A stretch of DNA of 64,000 nucleotides from Saprospiraceae bacterium (GTDB lineage: Bacteria; Bacteroidota; Bacteroidia; Chitinophagales; Saprospiraceae): positions 434,001 through 498,000 of the forward strand of contig JADJGA010000011.1 in NCBI GenBank assembly GCA_016708265.1, read 5' to 3'. Positions 51,587 through 61,415 of this stretch are shown piece after piece; within the stretch, counting starts at the first letter, position 1, and every line of letters starts with the position of its first letter. The notes beneath the pieces were generated by a model that made no database searches, was not told where the DNA came from, and was given only the letters and a program-made list of their open reading frames with translations. The translations under genes and the position numbers were made by a program.

Positions 51587-53806
51587 ATGCAACTTAAGAA
51601 AAGTTTTCAAGTATTGGTTTTGTTATTTATTGTATTGGGACTCAATTCCAGAAATTATTGTTTTGTCCAGGATACTTTGAAAAAGCCTGTTGTTGCCCTT
51701 GTTTTGAGTGGGGGATCAGCCAAGGGACTGTCTCATATAGGAGTAATTCAATTGATGGAAGAAGTAGGGTTAAAACCCGATCTTATTGTTGGAACAAGTA
51801 TGGGAAGTATAGTTGGAGGTTTGTATGCAATAGGTTATACAGTTCCAGAACTCAAAGAAATAGCTACAACCACAGACTGGTTGTATTATTTGTCCAATGA
51901 TACTGACCTCAGGAATATGAATATGGAGGAAAAGGATGATTATGAAGACTATCTATATGCTATACCGATTCTGGGCGGCAAACCAGAAATATCAAAAGGT
52001 CTGATATATGCACATGAAATGTATCTTTTTTTGTCAAGGCTTACATTTTTAGCTAATAAGTACCGGGATTTTGATAGTTTTCCAACCAGGTTCAGGGCTA
52101 TTTCTGCGGATGTAATTAAAGGAGAACCCTTCGTTTTTAAAGAAGGCCCACTATCTGTTGCTTTAAGATCCAGCATGTCTTTACCTACTTTGTTCTATCC
52201 GGTCAATTATCAGGATAAATTATTGGTTGACGGAGGAGTAATAGATAATTTTGGAGTGGAATATGCTTTGCAAAACGGAGCTGATATTATTATTGGCTCT
52301 AATGTTGGAAATGTGCTTTATGGAGAAAAAGAATTGGGTTCTTTCCCTAAAATCTACTCTCAGCTTATTATGATAAATTCCAAGAAAAAGATGGAAAAAT
52401 ATAGGGACAGTGTTGATATTCTGATCGAACCACCGGTTTTAGATATGGCTGCAAGATTTGATAAAGCAGCAGAAATTATTGAAATCGGATACAATGAAGC
52501 ATTAAAACAAAAAATACAATTAAAACAGATTTCTGATCATATCAAAAGTTTTAATTCTGAAAGTGAAAAAGAACATGGACCAAGATTAAGGAGTGTGCAG
52601 ATTGACAATGTTGAAATAGTAGGTATAAGTCGCGTTCAGACAAAATTTGATATATTGGACCTTGTCCGGAAACACATGAAAATATATATGGGTACTTCTT
52701 CAATCGAGCATATCATAGACGATCTTTATGGCACAGGGCAATATGCGTTTATAAATTATACGCTCGAGAAACAAGAAAACAATAAGTATAAATTACAATT
52801 GAAATTTAAGGAGGTATCTTCTAACATTCTTCAGGTTGGTATTAATTATAATGATCAGTCAGATATGGGCCTGGTAGTTGGGTTTACTTCCAGAAACTAT
52901 TTGTTTCCGGGATCAAAGTTTAAAATTGCAGGCAGAATTTCAAATTACCCAGGTCTGGATCAATATTTTGCTAAATATTTTATTCGGAAATCCAATCATG
53001 GAATTAAGCAAACATTTTCGTATGTTTATGATGAATTGCCGGTTTATTCTGGTAGCAGTAAAGTAAATGAGTACACAAGAAACATGATAATTCCAGGAAT
53101 TTCATACCTTTTTATCCCCGATAAATACTATATGATAGAAATTGGATATCAAAATAAAGCCAGATTTCTTAGAAAACTATTTATGACTGAAAGTCAAAAA
53201 TTTGAAAAATCCACCAGTTACAAGAATTCAGCATTTGTTAATTATTATTTCAATAACGTTACTGATAAGTTTTTTCCTCAAAAAGGAAATATTATCAAGC
53301 TTTCAATTGGATATAGTTTTTATAATTCAATCAAACTTAAGAATGCTGATGCAACAATATTAAAACTCAATCCTGAACCACATCCTGAACTGGATTTTAT
53401 CTGGAAGAATTATATAGATATTAACGACAGGTTAACCTGGGAAAATGAAATTGCATTTGAATATTCATCATATAGTTTTACAGAACCTATGGTATTTTTT
53501 GATAATTCATTTGGAGGTGTTATTCCTGACAATAAATATCAGACTCCTTTTTGGGGCTTACCAAACAATTATCTGGTCTCATCAAATAAAGGAATAATTA
53601 AAACGGGATTCCGATATAAAATAGTAGAAAAGCTCAACCTTCGAACAATCTTAAATGCTGCTATTATAAACGATTGGAAAGAGTATTTCGGTGGTGGGGT
53701 TTCATTGGAACTAGATCTGCCGACAGGACCGTTGAGCATAGGAATTTCTAAGTCCTTGAATTACAAATATCCTGTTTTTCATTTCAATTTGGGTTACTTC
53801 CGATAA
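51587..53806 (+). CDS. Patatin-like phospholipase with POTRA-like and outer-membrane barrel parts
   Basis: The 739-residue protein has three parts. After a signal peptide (about 1-27) comes a patatin domain (about 30-330): the oxyanion loop SGGSAKGLSHIGV (about 41-53), the nucleophile box GTSMGS (Ser at about 71) and the catalytic Asp in VDGGVIDNFG (about 215). A POTRA-like stretch follows at about 340-410 (VQIDNVEIVGISRVQTKFDI). The rest is a beta-barrel-like region ending FHFNLGYFR with terminal aromatic Phe-Arg. This layout is that of type Vd autotransporters (PlpD-like), in which the patatin domain is exposed through its own barrel. Surface phospholipase or lysophospholipase activity is therefore likely. 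It is monocistronic, between prfC and uvrA. Confidence 0.9.
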   Translation: MQLKKSFQVLVLLFIVLGLNSRNYCFVQDTLKKPVVALVLSGGSAKGLSHIGVIQLMEEVGLKPDLIVGTSMGSIVGGLYAIGYTVPELKEIATTTDWLYYLSNDTDLRNMNMEEKDDYEDYLYAIPILGGKPEISKGLIYAHEMYLFLSRLTFLANKYRDFDSFPTRFRAISADVIKGEPFVFKEGPLSVALRSSMSLPTLFYPVNYQDKLLVDGGVIDNFGVEYALQNGADIIIGSNVGNVLYGEKELGSFPKIYSQLIMINSKKKMEKYRDSVDILIEPPVLDMAARFDKAAEIIEIGYNEALKQKIQLKQISDHIKSFNSESEKEHGPRLRSVQIDNVEIVGISRVQTKFDILDLVRKHMKIYMGTSSIEHIIDDLYGTGQYAFINYTLEKQENNKYKLQLKFKEVSSNILQVGINYNDQSDMGLVVGFTSRNYLFPGSKFKIAGRISNYPGLDQYFAKYFIRKSNHGIKQTFSYVYDELPVYSGSSKVNEYTRNMIIPGISYLFIPDKYYMIEIGYQNKARFLRKLFMTESQKFEKSTSYKNSAFVNYYFNNVTDKFFPQKGNIIKLSIGYSFYNSIKLKNADATILKLNPEPHPELDFIWKNYIDINDRLTWENEIAFEYSSYSFTEPMVFFDNSFGGVIPDNKYQTPFWGLPNNYLVSSNKGIIKTGFRYKIVEKLNLRTILNAAIINDWKEYFGGGVSLELDLPTGPLSIGISKSLNYKYPVFHFNLGYFR

Positions 53807-53971
53807 AAGGTCAATTCCGTTTTTTTTAGCATCTGATCATTTTAATTTTACATGTGTTTTGAAAGAAACTTCAGGATTTAGTTATATTTGCGGGTTTAAT
53901 GTTTTTTTAATTGAATTTTTCCTGTAATTAATTGATTTTGTATTATCTGGAAGCATTTTTATTACATTTAT

Positions 53972-56797
53972 ATGGTATACAAAAATAATAAAATATCCGT
54001 TATTGGTGCAAGAGAGAATAATCTCAATGATTTTGATATTGATATACCAAAAAACAAACTGGTTGTAATAACAGGAATAAGCGGAAGCGGAAAATCATCC
54101 CTTGCATTTGATACTATATATGCCGAAGGACAGAGAAGATACATGGAAACCTTTTCTGCTTATGTTCGTCAGTTTTTGGGAAAAATGGAACGACCTGATG
54201 TCGAACAGATAACCGGTCTTAGCCCTGTAATTTCAATTGAGCAGAAATCTACCGGGTGGAACCCCAGATCAACCGTTGGGACTACAACTGAGATTTATGA
54301 CTTTTTCAGGCTTTTATTTGCCAAAATAGGCGAGGCATACTCATATATTTCAGGTAAAAGAATGGTAAAATATACAGAAGAGCAGATCATTGATGTAATT
54401 CTCAGGGATTTTGACGGAAAAAAAATTGCTGTTCTGGCGCCAATGGTCAGGGGAAGAAAAGGTCATTACAGGGAATTGTTCGATCAGATAAGAAAACGCG
54501 GTTACTCTAAAGCCAGGGTAGATGGTGAAATTTTGGATTTAAAAGCAGGTTTTAAAGTTGACAGATATCAGACACACGATATAGAAATTGTAATAGACAG
54601 GATAAAAGTTGAAGCAGAAAAAAGGGACAGGATCTGTTCTTCAATACTTCTTGCAATGAAACTTGGCGAAAACCTTATGATGATAAATGATACGGAGACA
54701 AATAAAACATATCCATTCAGTAAAAGCCTTATTTGTCCTGATTCAGGTATTTCGTATGAAGAACCTTCCCCAAATTCATTTTCTTTCAACACTCCTTATG
54801 GTTACTGCGGAGAATGCAAAGGCCTGGGTACAATAAATACAGTCGATCTTGAAAAAGTGATCCCTGACAGGGATAAAAATATAAACCAGCAGGGTATAGC
54901 TCCTTTTGGGGAAGTCAGAGATACCTGGACATTTAAACAATTAAAAGAGATTACCAAAAAATATAATTTTGATTATGATACTCCGGTAAAGGATATTCCT
55001 GAAGAAGCTCTGAAAATAATTTTGTATGGTGGTAACGATGATTTTAAATATGATTTCAATTTTGGTTTAACTGAATTTACATATAATCTTGCATATGAAG
55101 GACTAGTAAATATGATCAAAAGATGGTATGAAAATACAACATCAGAAAAGATCAGAGCATGGGCAGAAGAATATATGACTGTAATTGAATGTCCTGAATG
55201 TAAAGGATACAGATTGAAAAAAGAATCCCTGCATTTCAAAATTGCAGAAAAGAACATAGGAGAAATTAGTTGTCTTGACCTCAATGAGCTTTTAAAATGG
55301 GTTTCAGATCTGGAAACAGTCTTACCTGAAAAACAACTGAATATAGGCAGGGAAATAATCAAGGAACTTAAAGTAAGGATTGAATTTCTCCTGCAGGTTG
55401 GTTTGAGTTACCTCAGCCTGAACAGACCTTCCAGGACTTTGTCAGGAGGTGAGTCACAGAGGACAAGACTTGCCACCCAGATTGGTTCCAAGCTTACAGG
55501 CATAACTTATATACTCGATGAACCGAGTATAGGACTTCACAGCAGAGACAACCGCAGACTGATAAATGCATTAAAGAAACTGACATATCTTGACAATACA
55601 GTTATAGTGGTTGAACATGATAAAGAAATCATGCTAGAATCTGATTATCTTATTGACCTTGGACCTGGTGCAGGTAAACATGGAGGAAATATTATTGCCA
55701 AAGGAATTCCGGCAGATTTTTTAACTATGAAAGGCATTACCTCCGAATATCTGAGTGGCAGGAAAAAGATAAATGTTCCTGAATTTATAAGACCGGGAAC
55801 AGGAAAAAATCTGACACTTGAGGGAGCTAATGGAAATAATCTTCAGAATGTTGATATTACTATTCCTTTAGGTACTTTTATTTGTGTTACGGGTGTTTCC
55901 GGTAGTGGCAAGTCAACTCTTATAAATGACACCCTTTATCCTATTCTTCGTCAGGAACTTCATAACAGCATAAAAAAACCATTGCCATACCAAAAAATCT
56001 CTGGCATTGAAAATATTGATAAAGTTATAGAAATTGATCAGGATCCAATAGGCAGAACACCCAGGTCAAATCCAGCAACTTACACGGGACTTTTTACACA
56101 TATCAGAAAGCTGTTTTCAATGATACCCGATGCTAAGATCAGGGGTTACGACATGGGCAGGTTTTCATTTAATGTAAAAGGAGGCAGATGCGAGACTTGC
56201 CAGGGAAGCGGGATGATGAAAATTGAAATGAATTTTTTGCCTGATGTATACGTGGAATGCGAAGTATGCTCAGGAAGAAGATATACCAGAGAGACTCTTG
56301 AAGTTTTATATAAGGGGAAAACTATATCTGATGTTCTTGATATGACAGTTGAAGAAGCATATCATTTTTTTGAACATATTCCTGCTATTAAAAACAAGCT
56401 GGAAACTTTGCTTAGTGTTGGCTTGTCTTATATTTCACTTGGGCAACAGGCTACTACATTATCGGGCGGTGAAGCTCAAAGAGTAAAATTGGCAGAAGAG
56501 CTTTCAAAAAAAGATACCGGTAAAACGCTTTATATTCTCGATGAACCGACAACAGGATTGCATTTTGAAGATATAAAACATCTTATAGATGTACTTAACA
56601 GATTAGTTGAAAGGAAAAATACAGTTCTGGTGATTGAACATAATATGGATATTATAAAATCTGCTGATTATATTATTGATCTTGGTCCGGAAGGAGGAAA
56701 TGAAGGAGGAAAAGTAATATTTCAGGGTAAGACAACTGATTTATTACAGCATCAGGATAGCTATACCGCATATTACCTTAAAGAAGAATATCTCTAA
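53972..56797 (+). CDS. uvrA: UvrABC system protein A
   Basis: UvrA recognises bulky DNA damage with UvrB in nucleotide excision repair. The 941-residue protein is a double ABC ATPase: the first Walker A is TGISGSGKSSLAFDT (about 33-47) and the second TGVSGSGKSTLINDT (about 640-655). The signature loops are LSGGESQR (about 490) and LSGGEAQR (about 830). The zinc-finger cysteines include GYCGECKGLG and GGRCETCQGSGMMKIEM with YVECEVCSGRRYTRETL. No frameshift was seen. A strong bidirectional terminator and tRNA-Asn follow it. Confidence 0.98.
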   Translation: MVYKNNKISVIGARENNLNDFDIDIPKNKLVVITGISGSGKSSLAFDTIYAEGQRRYMETFSAYVRQFLGKMERPDVEQITGLSPVISIEQKSTGWNPRSTVGTTTEIYDFFRLLFAKIGEAYSYISGKRMVKYTEEQIIDVILRDFDGKKIAVLAPMVRGRKGHYRELFDQIRKRGYSKARVDGEILDLKAGFKVDRYQTHDIEIVIDRIKVEAEKRDRICSSILLAMKLGENLMMINDTETNKTYPFSKSLICPDSGISYEEPSPNSFSFNTPYGYCGECKGLGTINTVDLEKVIPDRDKNINQQGIAPFGEVRDTWTFKQLKEITKKYNFDYDTPVKDIPEEALKIILYGGNDDFKYDFNFGLTEFTYNLAYEGLVNMIKRWYENTTSEKIRAWAEEYMTVIECPECKGYRLKKESLHFKIAEKNIGEISCLDLNELLKWVSDLETVLPEKQLNIGREIIKELKVRIEFLLQVGLSYLSLNRPSRTLSGGESQRTRLATQIGSKLTGITYILDEPSIGLHSRDNRRLINALKKLTYLDNTVIVVEHDKEIMLESDYLIDLGPGAGKHGGNIIAKGIPADFLTMKGITSEYLSGRKKINVPEFIRPGTGKNLTLEGANGNNLQNVDITIPLGTFICVTGVSGSGKSTLINDTLYPILRQELHNSIKKPLPYQKISGIENIDKVIEIDQDPIGRTPRSNPATYTGLFTHIRKLFSMIPDAKIRGYDMGRFSFNVKGGRCETCQGSGMMKIEMNFLPDVYVECEVCSGRRYTRETLEVLYKGKTISDVLDMTVEEAYHFFEHIPAIKNKLETLLSVGLSYISLGQQATTLSGGEAQRVKLAEELSKKDTGKTLYILDEPTTGLHFEDIKHLIDVLNRLVERKNTVLVIEHNMDIIKSADYIIDLGPEGGNEGGKVIFQGKTTDLLQHQDSYTAYYLKEEYL

Positions 56798-56813
56798 AAG
56801 AACATATGAGAAA

Positions 56814-56850
56814 TAAAAAAGCCGTTAAAAAAATATTCTTAACGGCTTTG
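56814..56850. terminator. Bidirectional terminator between uvrA and tRNA-Asn
   Basis: AAAGCCGTTAA paired with TTAACGGCTTT around a 10-base loop, with A-rich and T-rich flanks. It can end uvrA (+) and the convergent tRNA transcript (-). Confidence 0.85.
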
Positions 56851-56924
56851 CGCCTCCACAAGGACTTGAACCTTGGACCTGCGGATTAACAGTCCGACGC
56901 TCTAACCGACTGAGCTATGGAGGC
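56851..56924 (-). tRNA. tRNA-Asn (anticodon GTT)
   Basis: On the minus strand a 74-base tRNA folds into a complete cloverleaf: acceptor GCCTCCA/TGGAGGC, D arm GCTC...GAGC, anticodon loop CTGTTAA (anticodon GTT) and T arm CAAGG TTCAAGT CCTTG. The discriminator base is G. The CCA end is not encoded. It is a single tRNA next to uvrA. No canonical promoter was identified in the 165 bases up to cysQ. Confidence 0.97.
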
Positions 56925-57089
56925 ATAATATGATGCTTTTCCTCAAAAGCGGATGCAAAAGTAATAATTATCATTATATTTTTCAAAAAAATGCTTGTTT
57001 TTTTTAAAATTTTATTCAATTTTGTAAAAATTATGAACGTCCGATATATTTCCAATTAGAATTTCCAATAAAATAAGGTAAAAATCTAT

Positions 57090-57890
57090 ATGCGGAATAA
57101 AACCTCAATGATCAGTCTTTCTTCTGTAATAGAACAAGTAAAACAAATTGCCGAAGAAGCTGGAAAAATTATACTCGATTTTTACGAATCTGATTTTAAG
57201 GGTACAATAGAATACAAATCTGATAATAGTCCTGTGACCATTGCAGACAGAACAGCCAATGAATTCATTGTCAGTAATCTTCAAAAAATTTACTCTGATA
57301 TACCTGTAATTGCAGAAGAAAGTCAGAATGTCGATTTTGCACAAAGAATAAAATGGCCCTATTTCTGGATGGTTGACCCTCTGGATGGAACAAAAGAGTT
57401 TATAAAGAAAAACGGTGAGTTTACAGTAAATATAGCTTTAATAAAACAAACAAAACCTGTATTGGGAGTTGTATATGCACCTGTTTATAACAAAATGTAC
57501 TGGGCATATAAAGGAACAGGGGCATTTATGAATTCTGATAATAAAACTGTTAAAATCAATGCCAGAAAATCAGACCTGAAAAGTAAAAATTTGAAAATTG
57601 TATTATCAAGATCACATTTAGATATTTCAACGAAAGAATATTTAAAAAACTTTAATGACCCAGTTACAATTCAAAGAGGTAGTTCTTTGAAATTTATGGA
57701 CATTGCATGTGGTGAAGCCGATTTGTATTTCAGGTTCAACTCTGTCATGGAGTGGGATACAGCAGCATCACATATCATAATTAAAGAATCTGGAGCTGAT
57801 CTGGTCAATATTAAAAATGGTAATAATATTTTTTATAATAAGAAAGATTTAAAAATTCCCGGATTTATAGTTTACAGGGGATTAAATTGA
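57090..57890 (+). CDS. cysQ: 3'(2'),5'-bisphosphate nucleotidase
   Basis: CysQ removes the 3'-phosphate of PAP from sulfate assimilation; members also act on inositol phosphates. The 266-residue Mg2+-dependent, Li+-sensitive phosphatase-fold protein shows VIAEESQNV (about 72-80), the metal-binding MVDPLDGTKEFI (about 92-103) and the second signature MEWDTAASHIII (about 216-227). An upstream-starting ATG at 57090 is used; a second in-frame ATG at 57108 (MISLSSVIEQ) would remove six residues and is also plausible. No other sulfur gene is nearby, so it acts alone in this locus. Confidence 0.93.
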   Translation: MRNKTSMISLSSVIEQVKQIAEEAGKIILDFYESDFKGTIEYKSDNSPVTIADRTANEFIVSNLQKIYSDIPVIAEESQNVDFAQRIKWPYFWMVDPLDGTKEFIKKNGEFTVNIALIKQTKPVLGVVYAPVYNKMYWAYKGTGAFMNSDNKTVKINARKSDLKSKNLKIVLSRSHLDISTKEYLKNFNDPVTIQRGSSLKFMDIACGEADLYFRFNSVMEWDTAASHIIIKESGADLVNIKNGNNIFYNKKDLKIPGFIVYRGLN

Positions 57891-58107
57891 ACAGATATTG
57901 TCAATTGGGAAAAAAAATTAATTTGTTTAATGTTTGCCGCAATAATTTAATCAAAATTGCGTTTTGAGTTCAAATTAATGCAAAAATTGACTTAAAAACT
58001 TAATTTTTTGTTAAATGTTTAAATTTTCGTCGAAAATATTTTGAAATTTAAAAAAATCATCGTTTATTTGTAATTAAATTAATTCTAAATAAGAAAAAAG
58101 AAGCATT

Positions 58108-58653
58108 ATGTCAGAATACGATTTCAATAATAAATTAATCCAATGTACAGCAACCTTAAAATCGTTTGCTTTCAATTTGACAAAGAATGATGAGGAGGCA
58201 GAGGATTTATTGCAGGATACAGCATACAAAGCTATAATTAACAGGAAAAAATTTATAGCAGGTACCAATTTTAAAGCGTGGTTATTTACTATTATGAAAA
58301 ATACTTTCATCAATGATTACAGGAGGAAAGTCAGGAGGAACACTGTTATGGACAGTACAGATAACCAGTTTTTCATCAATTCTTCTGAAAGTATAGTTCA
58401 GAATGAAGCTGATTCTCAAATATTGCTCGAAGAGTTGAATGCACTCATAGATCTGCTTGATGATAATTTGAGAGAACCATTCAGAATGCATTTTACTGGT
58501 TACAAATATCAGGAAATAGCTGAAAAAACTGAAATTCCTTTAGGCACAGTGAAAAGCCGGATCTTTATAGCAAGAAATGAGATTAAAAAGCTGATTTCCA
58601 AGTATTATATAGATAGATTTCCGCAGGAATACTGCAAAAAGAAATGCGCATAA
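58108..58653 (+). CDS. RNA polymerase sigma factor, sigma-70/ECF family
   Basis: The 181-residue ECF sigma factor has an N-terminal sigma-2 domain (about 10-85) with DEEAEDLLQDTAYKAIINRKKF and a -10-binding region NFKAWLFTIMKNTFINDYRR, and a C-terminal sigma-4 domain (about 115-170) with YKYQEIAEKTEIPLGTVKSRIFIARNEI, the helix-turn-helix that reads the -35 region. I see no anti-sigma gene next to it, so its control is unclear; it could be one of the constitutive Bacteroidota ECF factors. It stands alone, with a bidirectional terminator right after it. Confidence 0.95.
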   Translation: MSEYDFNNKLIQCTATLKSFAFNLTKNDEEAEDLLQDTAYKAIINRKKFIAGTNFKAWLFTIMKNTFINDYRRKVRRNTVMDSTDNQFFINSSESIVQNEADSQILLEELNALIDLLDDNLREPFRMHFTGYKYQEIAEKTEIPLGTVKSRIFIARNEIKKLISKYYIDRFPQEYCKKKCA

Positions 58654-58667
58654 AAACTATAAAAAAA

Positions 58668-58692
58668 AGCCATCTTTTATGATGGCTTTTTT
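58668..58692. terminator. Bidirectional terminator after the ECF sigma gene
   Basis: Stem AAAGCCATC / GATGGCTTT with loop TTTTAT and A/T-runs on both sides. It lies between the sigma factor (+) and the end of sdhB (-), and can serve both. Confidence 0.88.
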
Positions 58693-58698
58693 TATATA

Positions 58699-59448
58699 TT
58701 AAAATCCATTCAGGAGCAAGGATCTGTTGAATTCAAAGTTCATACGGGCGATATTGACAACTGATATTTCCTGAGGGCATTCCATTTCACATGCTTCTGT
58801 GTTGGTACAGCTTCCGAATCCTTCCAAATCCATAGCATTGACCATTCCTATCACTCTTTCATTTCTCTCGATTTTCCCTTGTGGCAATGTCACCAAATGT
58901 GAGATCTTAGCACTTGTAAACAGAGCGGCACTCGAATTTTTACATGTAGCAACACAAGTTCCGCATCCTATACATGCAGCTGAATTGAAAGCTTCCTCTG
59001 CATCTATTTTTCCGATTGGCAGTGCATTTGCATCCGGAGCTGATCCTGTGTGAGTTGAAATGAATCCACCAGCCTGGACTATCCTGTCAAGACCGCTGCG
59101 GTCAACTTTTAAGTCTTTCAGTACTTTAAATGCTTTTGCCCTGAATGGTTCAACTACGATATTGTCCCCGTCAGAAAAATGTCTCATATGCATCTGGCAG
59201 GTTGTTGAATGATGGAAATGACCGTTAGCTCTGCCATTGATAGTCAGCCCACATTGACCGCAAATACCCTCCCGGCAGTCTGAATCGAATTCAACTGGAA
59301 TTTTATCTTCGCTGATCAATTGTTCATTGAGTACATCCAGCATCTCAAGAAATGACATATCCGGATTGATATCATTAAGATTATAAGTTTCAAAATGGCC
59401 TTTTGAATTGCTGTTCTTTTGTCTCCAGACTTTGAGTGTAATTTTCAT
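58699..59448 (-). CDS. sdhB: Succinate dehydrogenase/fumarate reductase iron-sulfur subunit
   Basis: The 249-residue iron-sulfur subunit passes electrons between the flavoprotein and the membrane haems. The N-terminal plant-type [2Fe-2S] domain has DCREGICGQCGLTING (about 57-72), with a fourth Cys in STTCQMHMRHF. The C-terminal domain binds [4Fe-4S] and [3Fe-4S] clusters through CIGCGTCVATCKN and CTNTEACEMECPQEI. The sequence is of the epsilon/Bacteroidota-type fumarate reductase/SDH (class with a single dihaem anchor). It is last in the sdhCAB operon, 50 bases after sdhA. Confidence 0.97.
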   Translation of the reverse strand: MKITLKVWRQKNSNSKGHFETYNLNDINPDMSFLEMLDVLNEQLISEDKIPVEFDSDCREGICGQCGLTINGRANGHFHHSTTCQMHMRHFSDGDNIVVEPFRAKAFKVLKDLKVDRSGLDRIVQAGGFISTHTGSAPDANALPIGKIDAEEAFNSAACIGCGTCVATCKNSSAALFTSAKISHLVTLPQGKIERNERVIGMVNAMDLEGFGSCTNTEACEMECPQEISVVNIARMNFEFNRSLLLNGF

Positions 59449-59498
59449 TTTTTATATTTTTACTCAATTTTTTATTAACATAAATATCAGTATAGCAG

Positions 59499-61412
59499 TT
59501 ACTTATAGCTTCTGACTGCAGGTTTGACAACTTCAAATTTAAGTTCCTCCTTATGTAATATTGGTTTGCTTTCCATATCCTTAAATTCCCAGGCAGAAAC
59601 AAAAAGGTAATCTTCATCATTCCGGAGTGCTTCTCCATCATCAGTCTGAAATTCTTCCCTGAAATGTGCTCCGCAGGATTCATCACGTTCATTTGCATCA
59701 TAAGCCATGAGTTCTGCCAGTTCAAGGAAGTCTGCAATTCTTCCTGCCTTTTCCAGCTCTGAATTAAGTTCGTAAATACCACCTGTAACTTTCAGATTTT
59801 TCCAGAAATCCTCTCTGAGCTCCCTGATTAGCTGAATTCCTTTTTCGGTACCTTCCTTAGTTCTGCTTAATCCTACATAGTCAAAAAGTATTTTTCCAAG
59901 TCTTTTATGATATTGCTCGGGCGATGTATTGCCATTGATTGCAATAAACTTATTTAATTTATCAATAACTTCATTTTCGGCTTTTTCAAATTCAGGATGA
60001 TCTGTTGAAATTTTTCCTGTCCTGATCTCATTGGAGAGATAATTTCCAATGGTCACAGGGACTATAAAATAACCATCCACGCTTGCCTGTAAAAGTGAAT
60101 TTGCTCCGAGCCTGTTAGCTCCGTGATCTGCAAAATTGGCTTCGCCTATAGCATAAAGTCCTGGAATTGTTGTCATTAGTTCGTAATCAACCCACAAGCC
60201 TCCCATTGTAAAGTGCGCTGCAGGAGAGATCATCATTGGTATTTTATATGGACTCATTCCTGTTATTTTTTCGTACATTCTGAACAGGTTACCGTATCTT
60301 TTTCCTATTTCTTTTTCACCGAATTTTTTAATTGCATCCCTGAAATCCAGATATACTGCATTTTTATTGCCTCCAACACCATATCCGGCATCAATTTGTT
60401 CTTTTGCTGACCTTGAAGAGATATCCCTTGGTGCCAGATTACCAAAAGCGGGGTATTTTCTTTCCAGGTAATAATCTCTTTCTTCTTCAGGTATTTCATT
60501 TGGATTTCTTTCATCACCTTTCATTTTTGGAACCCAAACCCTTCCGTCATTTCGCAGTGCTTCCGACATCAATGTCAGTTTTGACTGATAATTGCCTGAT
60601 TGAGGCAGGCAGGTGGGGTGAAACTGAATCCAGCTTACTCCTGCCATATAGGCACCTTTTTTGTATGCTTTCCATTGAGCAGATGCATTACTGCCTATGG
60701 CCAATGTGGAGAGATAGTAAATTTTGCCGTAACCACCGGTAGCAAGAATCACAGCGTGTGCGCTATGCCTTTCAATTTCTCCGGTTATAAGATCTCTGGC
60801 AATTATTCCACGTGTTTTCCCGTCAATCATTACCAGTTCAAGCATTTCATGCCTGTTATAGGATTTTATGTTTCCCAGACCAATTTGACGCATCAATACT
60901 GAATAAGCCCCGAGCAGCATCTGTTGACCTGTTTGCCCCTGAGCATAAAAAGTCCTTTTGACCTGAACTCCACCGAAAGAACGGTTTGCAAGAACTCCTC
61001 CATATTCCCTGGCAAAAGGAACCCCCTGTGCTACTGCCTGATCAATAACTTTAGCAGACAGCTCGGCAAGCCTGTATGTGTTTGCTTCACGTGACCTGAA
61101 ATCTCCGCCTTTTAATGTGTCATGGAAATGACGAAAGACATTGTCTCCGTCATTCTGATAATTTTTAGAGGCATTAATTCCGCCCTGTGCAGCTACAGAG
61201 TGTGCTCTTCTTGCCGTATCCTGAAAGAAGAATACTTTGACTTTATATCCCAGTTCTGCAAGTGTCGCAGCAGCAGGTGCACCGGATAATCCTGTTCCGA
61301 TCACTATAATATCGAGTTTGTTTTTATTTGCAGGGTTAACGATTTTACAATGCTCCTGATAATTTGTCCATTTTCTTTCCAAAGGCCCTTCCGGAATTTT
61401 TGAATTCAACAT
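59499..61412 (-). CDS. sdhA: Succinate dehydrogenase/fumarate reductase flavoprotein subunit
   Basis: The 637-residue flavoprotein holds covalent FAD and the dicarboxylate site. It has the dinucleotide-binding loop IVIGTGLSGAPAAATLAELG (about 34-53), and AHSVAAQGGINASKNY with the FAD-linking His. Substrate-site residues are in IQFHPTCLPQSG and REEFQTDD, with the late ALIASVDGY-equivalent GANSLLQASVDGYFI. The slightly longer length relative to E. coli SdhA is typical of the Bacteroidota type. It starts 3 bases after the sdhC stop, so the two are translated as one unit. Confidence 0.97.
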   Translation of the reverse strand: MLNSKIPEGPLERKWTNYQEHCKIVNPANKNKLDIIVIGTGLSGAPAAATLAELGYKVKVFFFQDTARRAHSVAAQGGINASKNYQNDGDNVFRHFHDTLKGGDFRSREANTYRLAELSAKVIDQAVAQGVPFAREYGGVLANRSFGGVQVKRTFYAQGQTGQQMLLGAYSVLMRQIGLGNIKSYNRHEMLELVMIDGKTRGIIARDLITGEIERHSAHAVILATGGYGKIYYLSTLAIGSNASAQWKAYKKGAYMAGVSWIQFHPTCLPQSGNYQSKLTLMSEALRNDGRVWVPKMKGDERNPNEIPEEERDYYLERKYPAFGNLAPRDISSRSAKEQIDAGYGVGGNKNAVYLDFRDAIKKFGEKEIGKRYGNLFRMYEKITGMSPYKIPMMISPAAHFTMGGLWVDYELMTTIPGLYAIGEANFADHGANRLGANSLLQASVDGYFIVPVTIGNYLSNEIRTGKISTDHPEFEKAENEVIDKLNKFIAINGNTSPEQYHKRLGKILFDYVGLSRTKEGTEKGIQLIRELREDFWKNLKVTGGIYELNSELEKAGRIADFLELAELMAYDANERDESCGAHFREEFQTDDGEALRNDEDYLFVSAWEFKDMESKPILHKEELKFEVVKPAVRSYK

Positions 61413-61415
61413 ATA

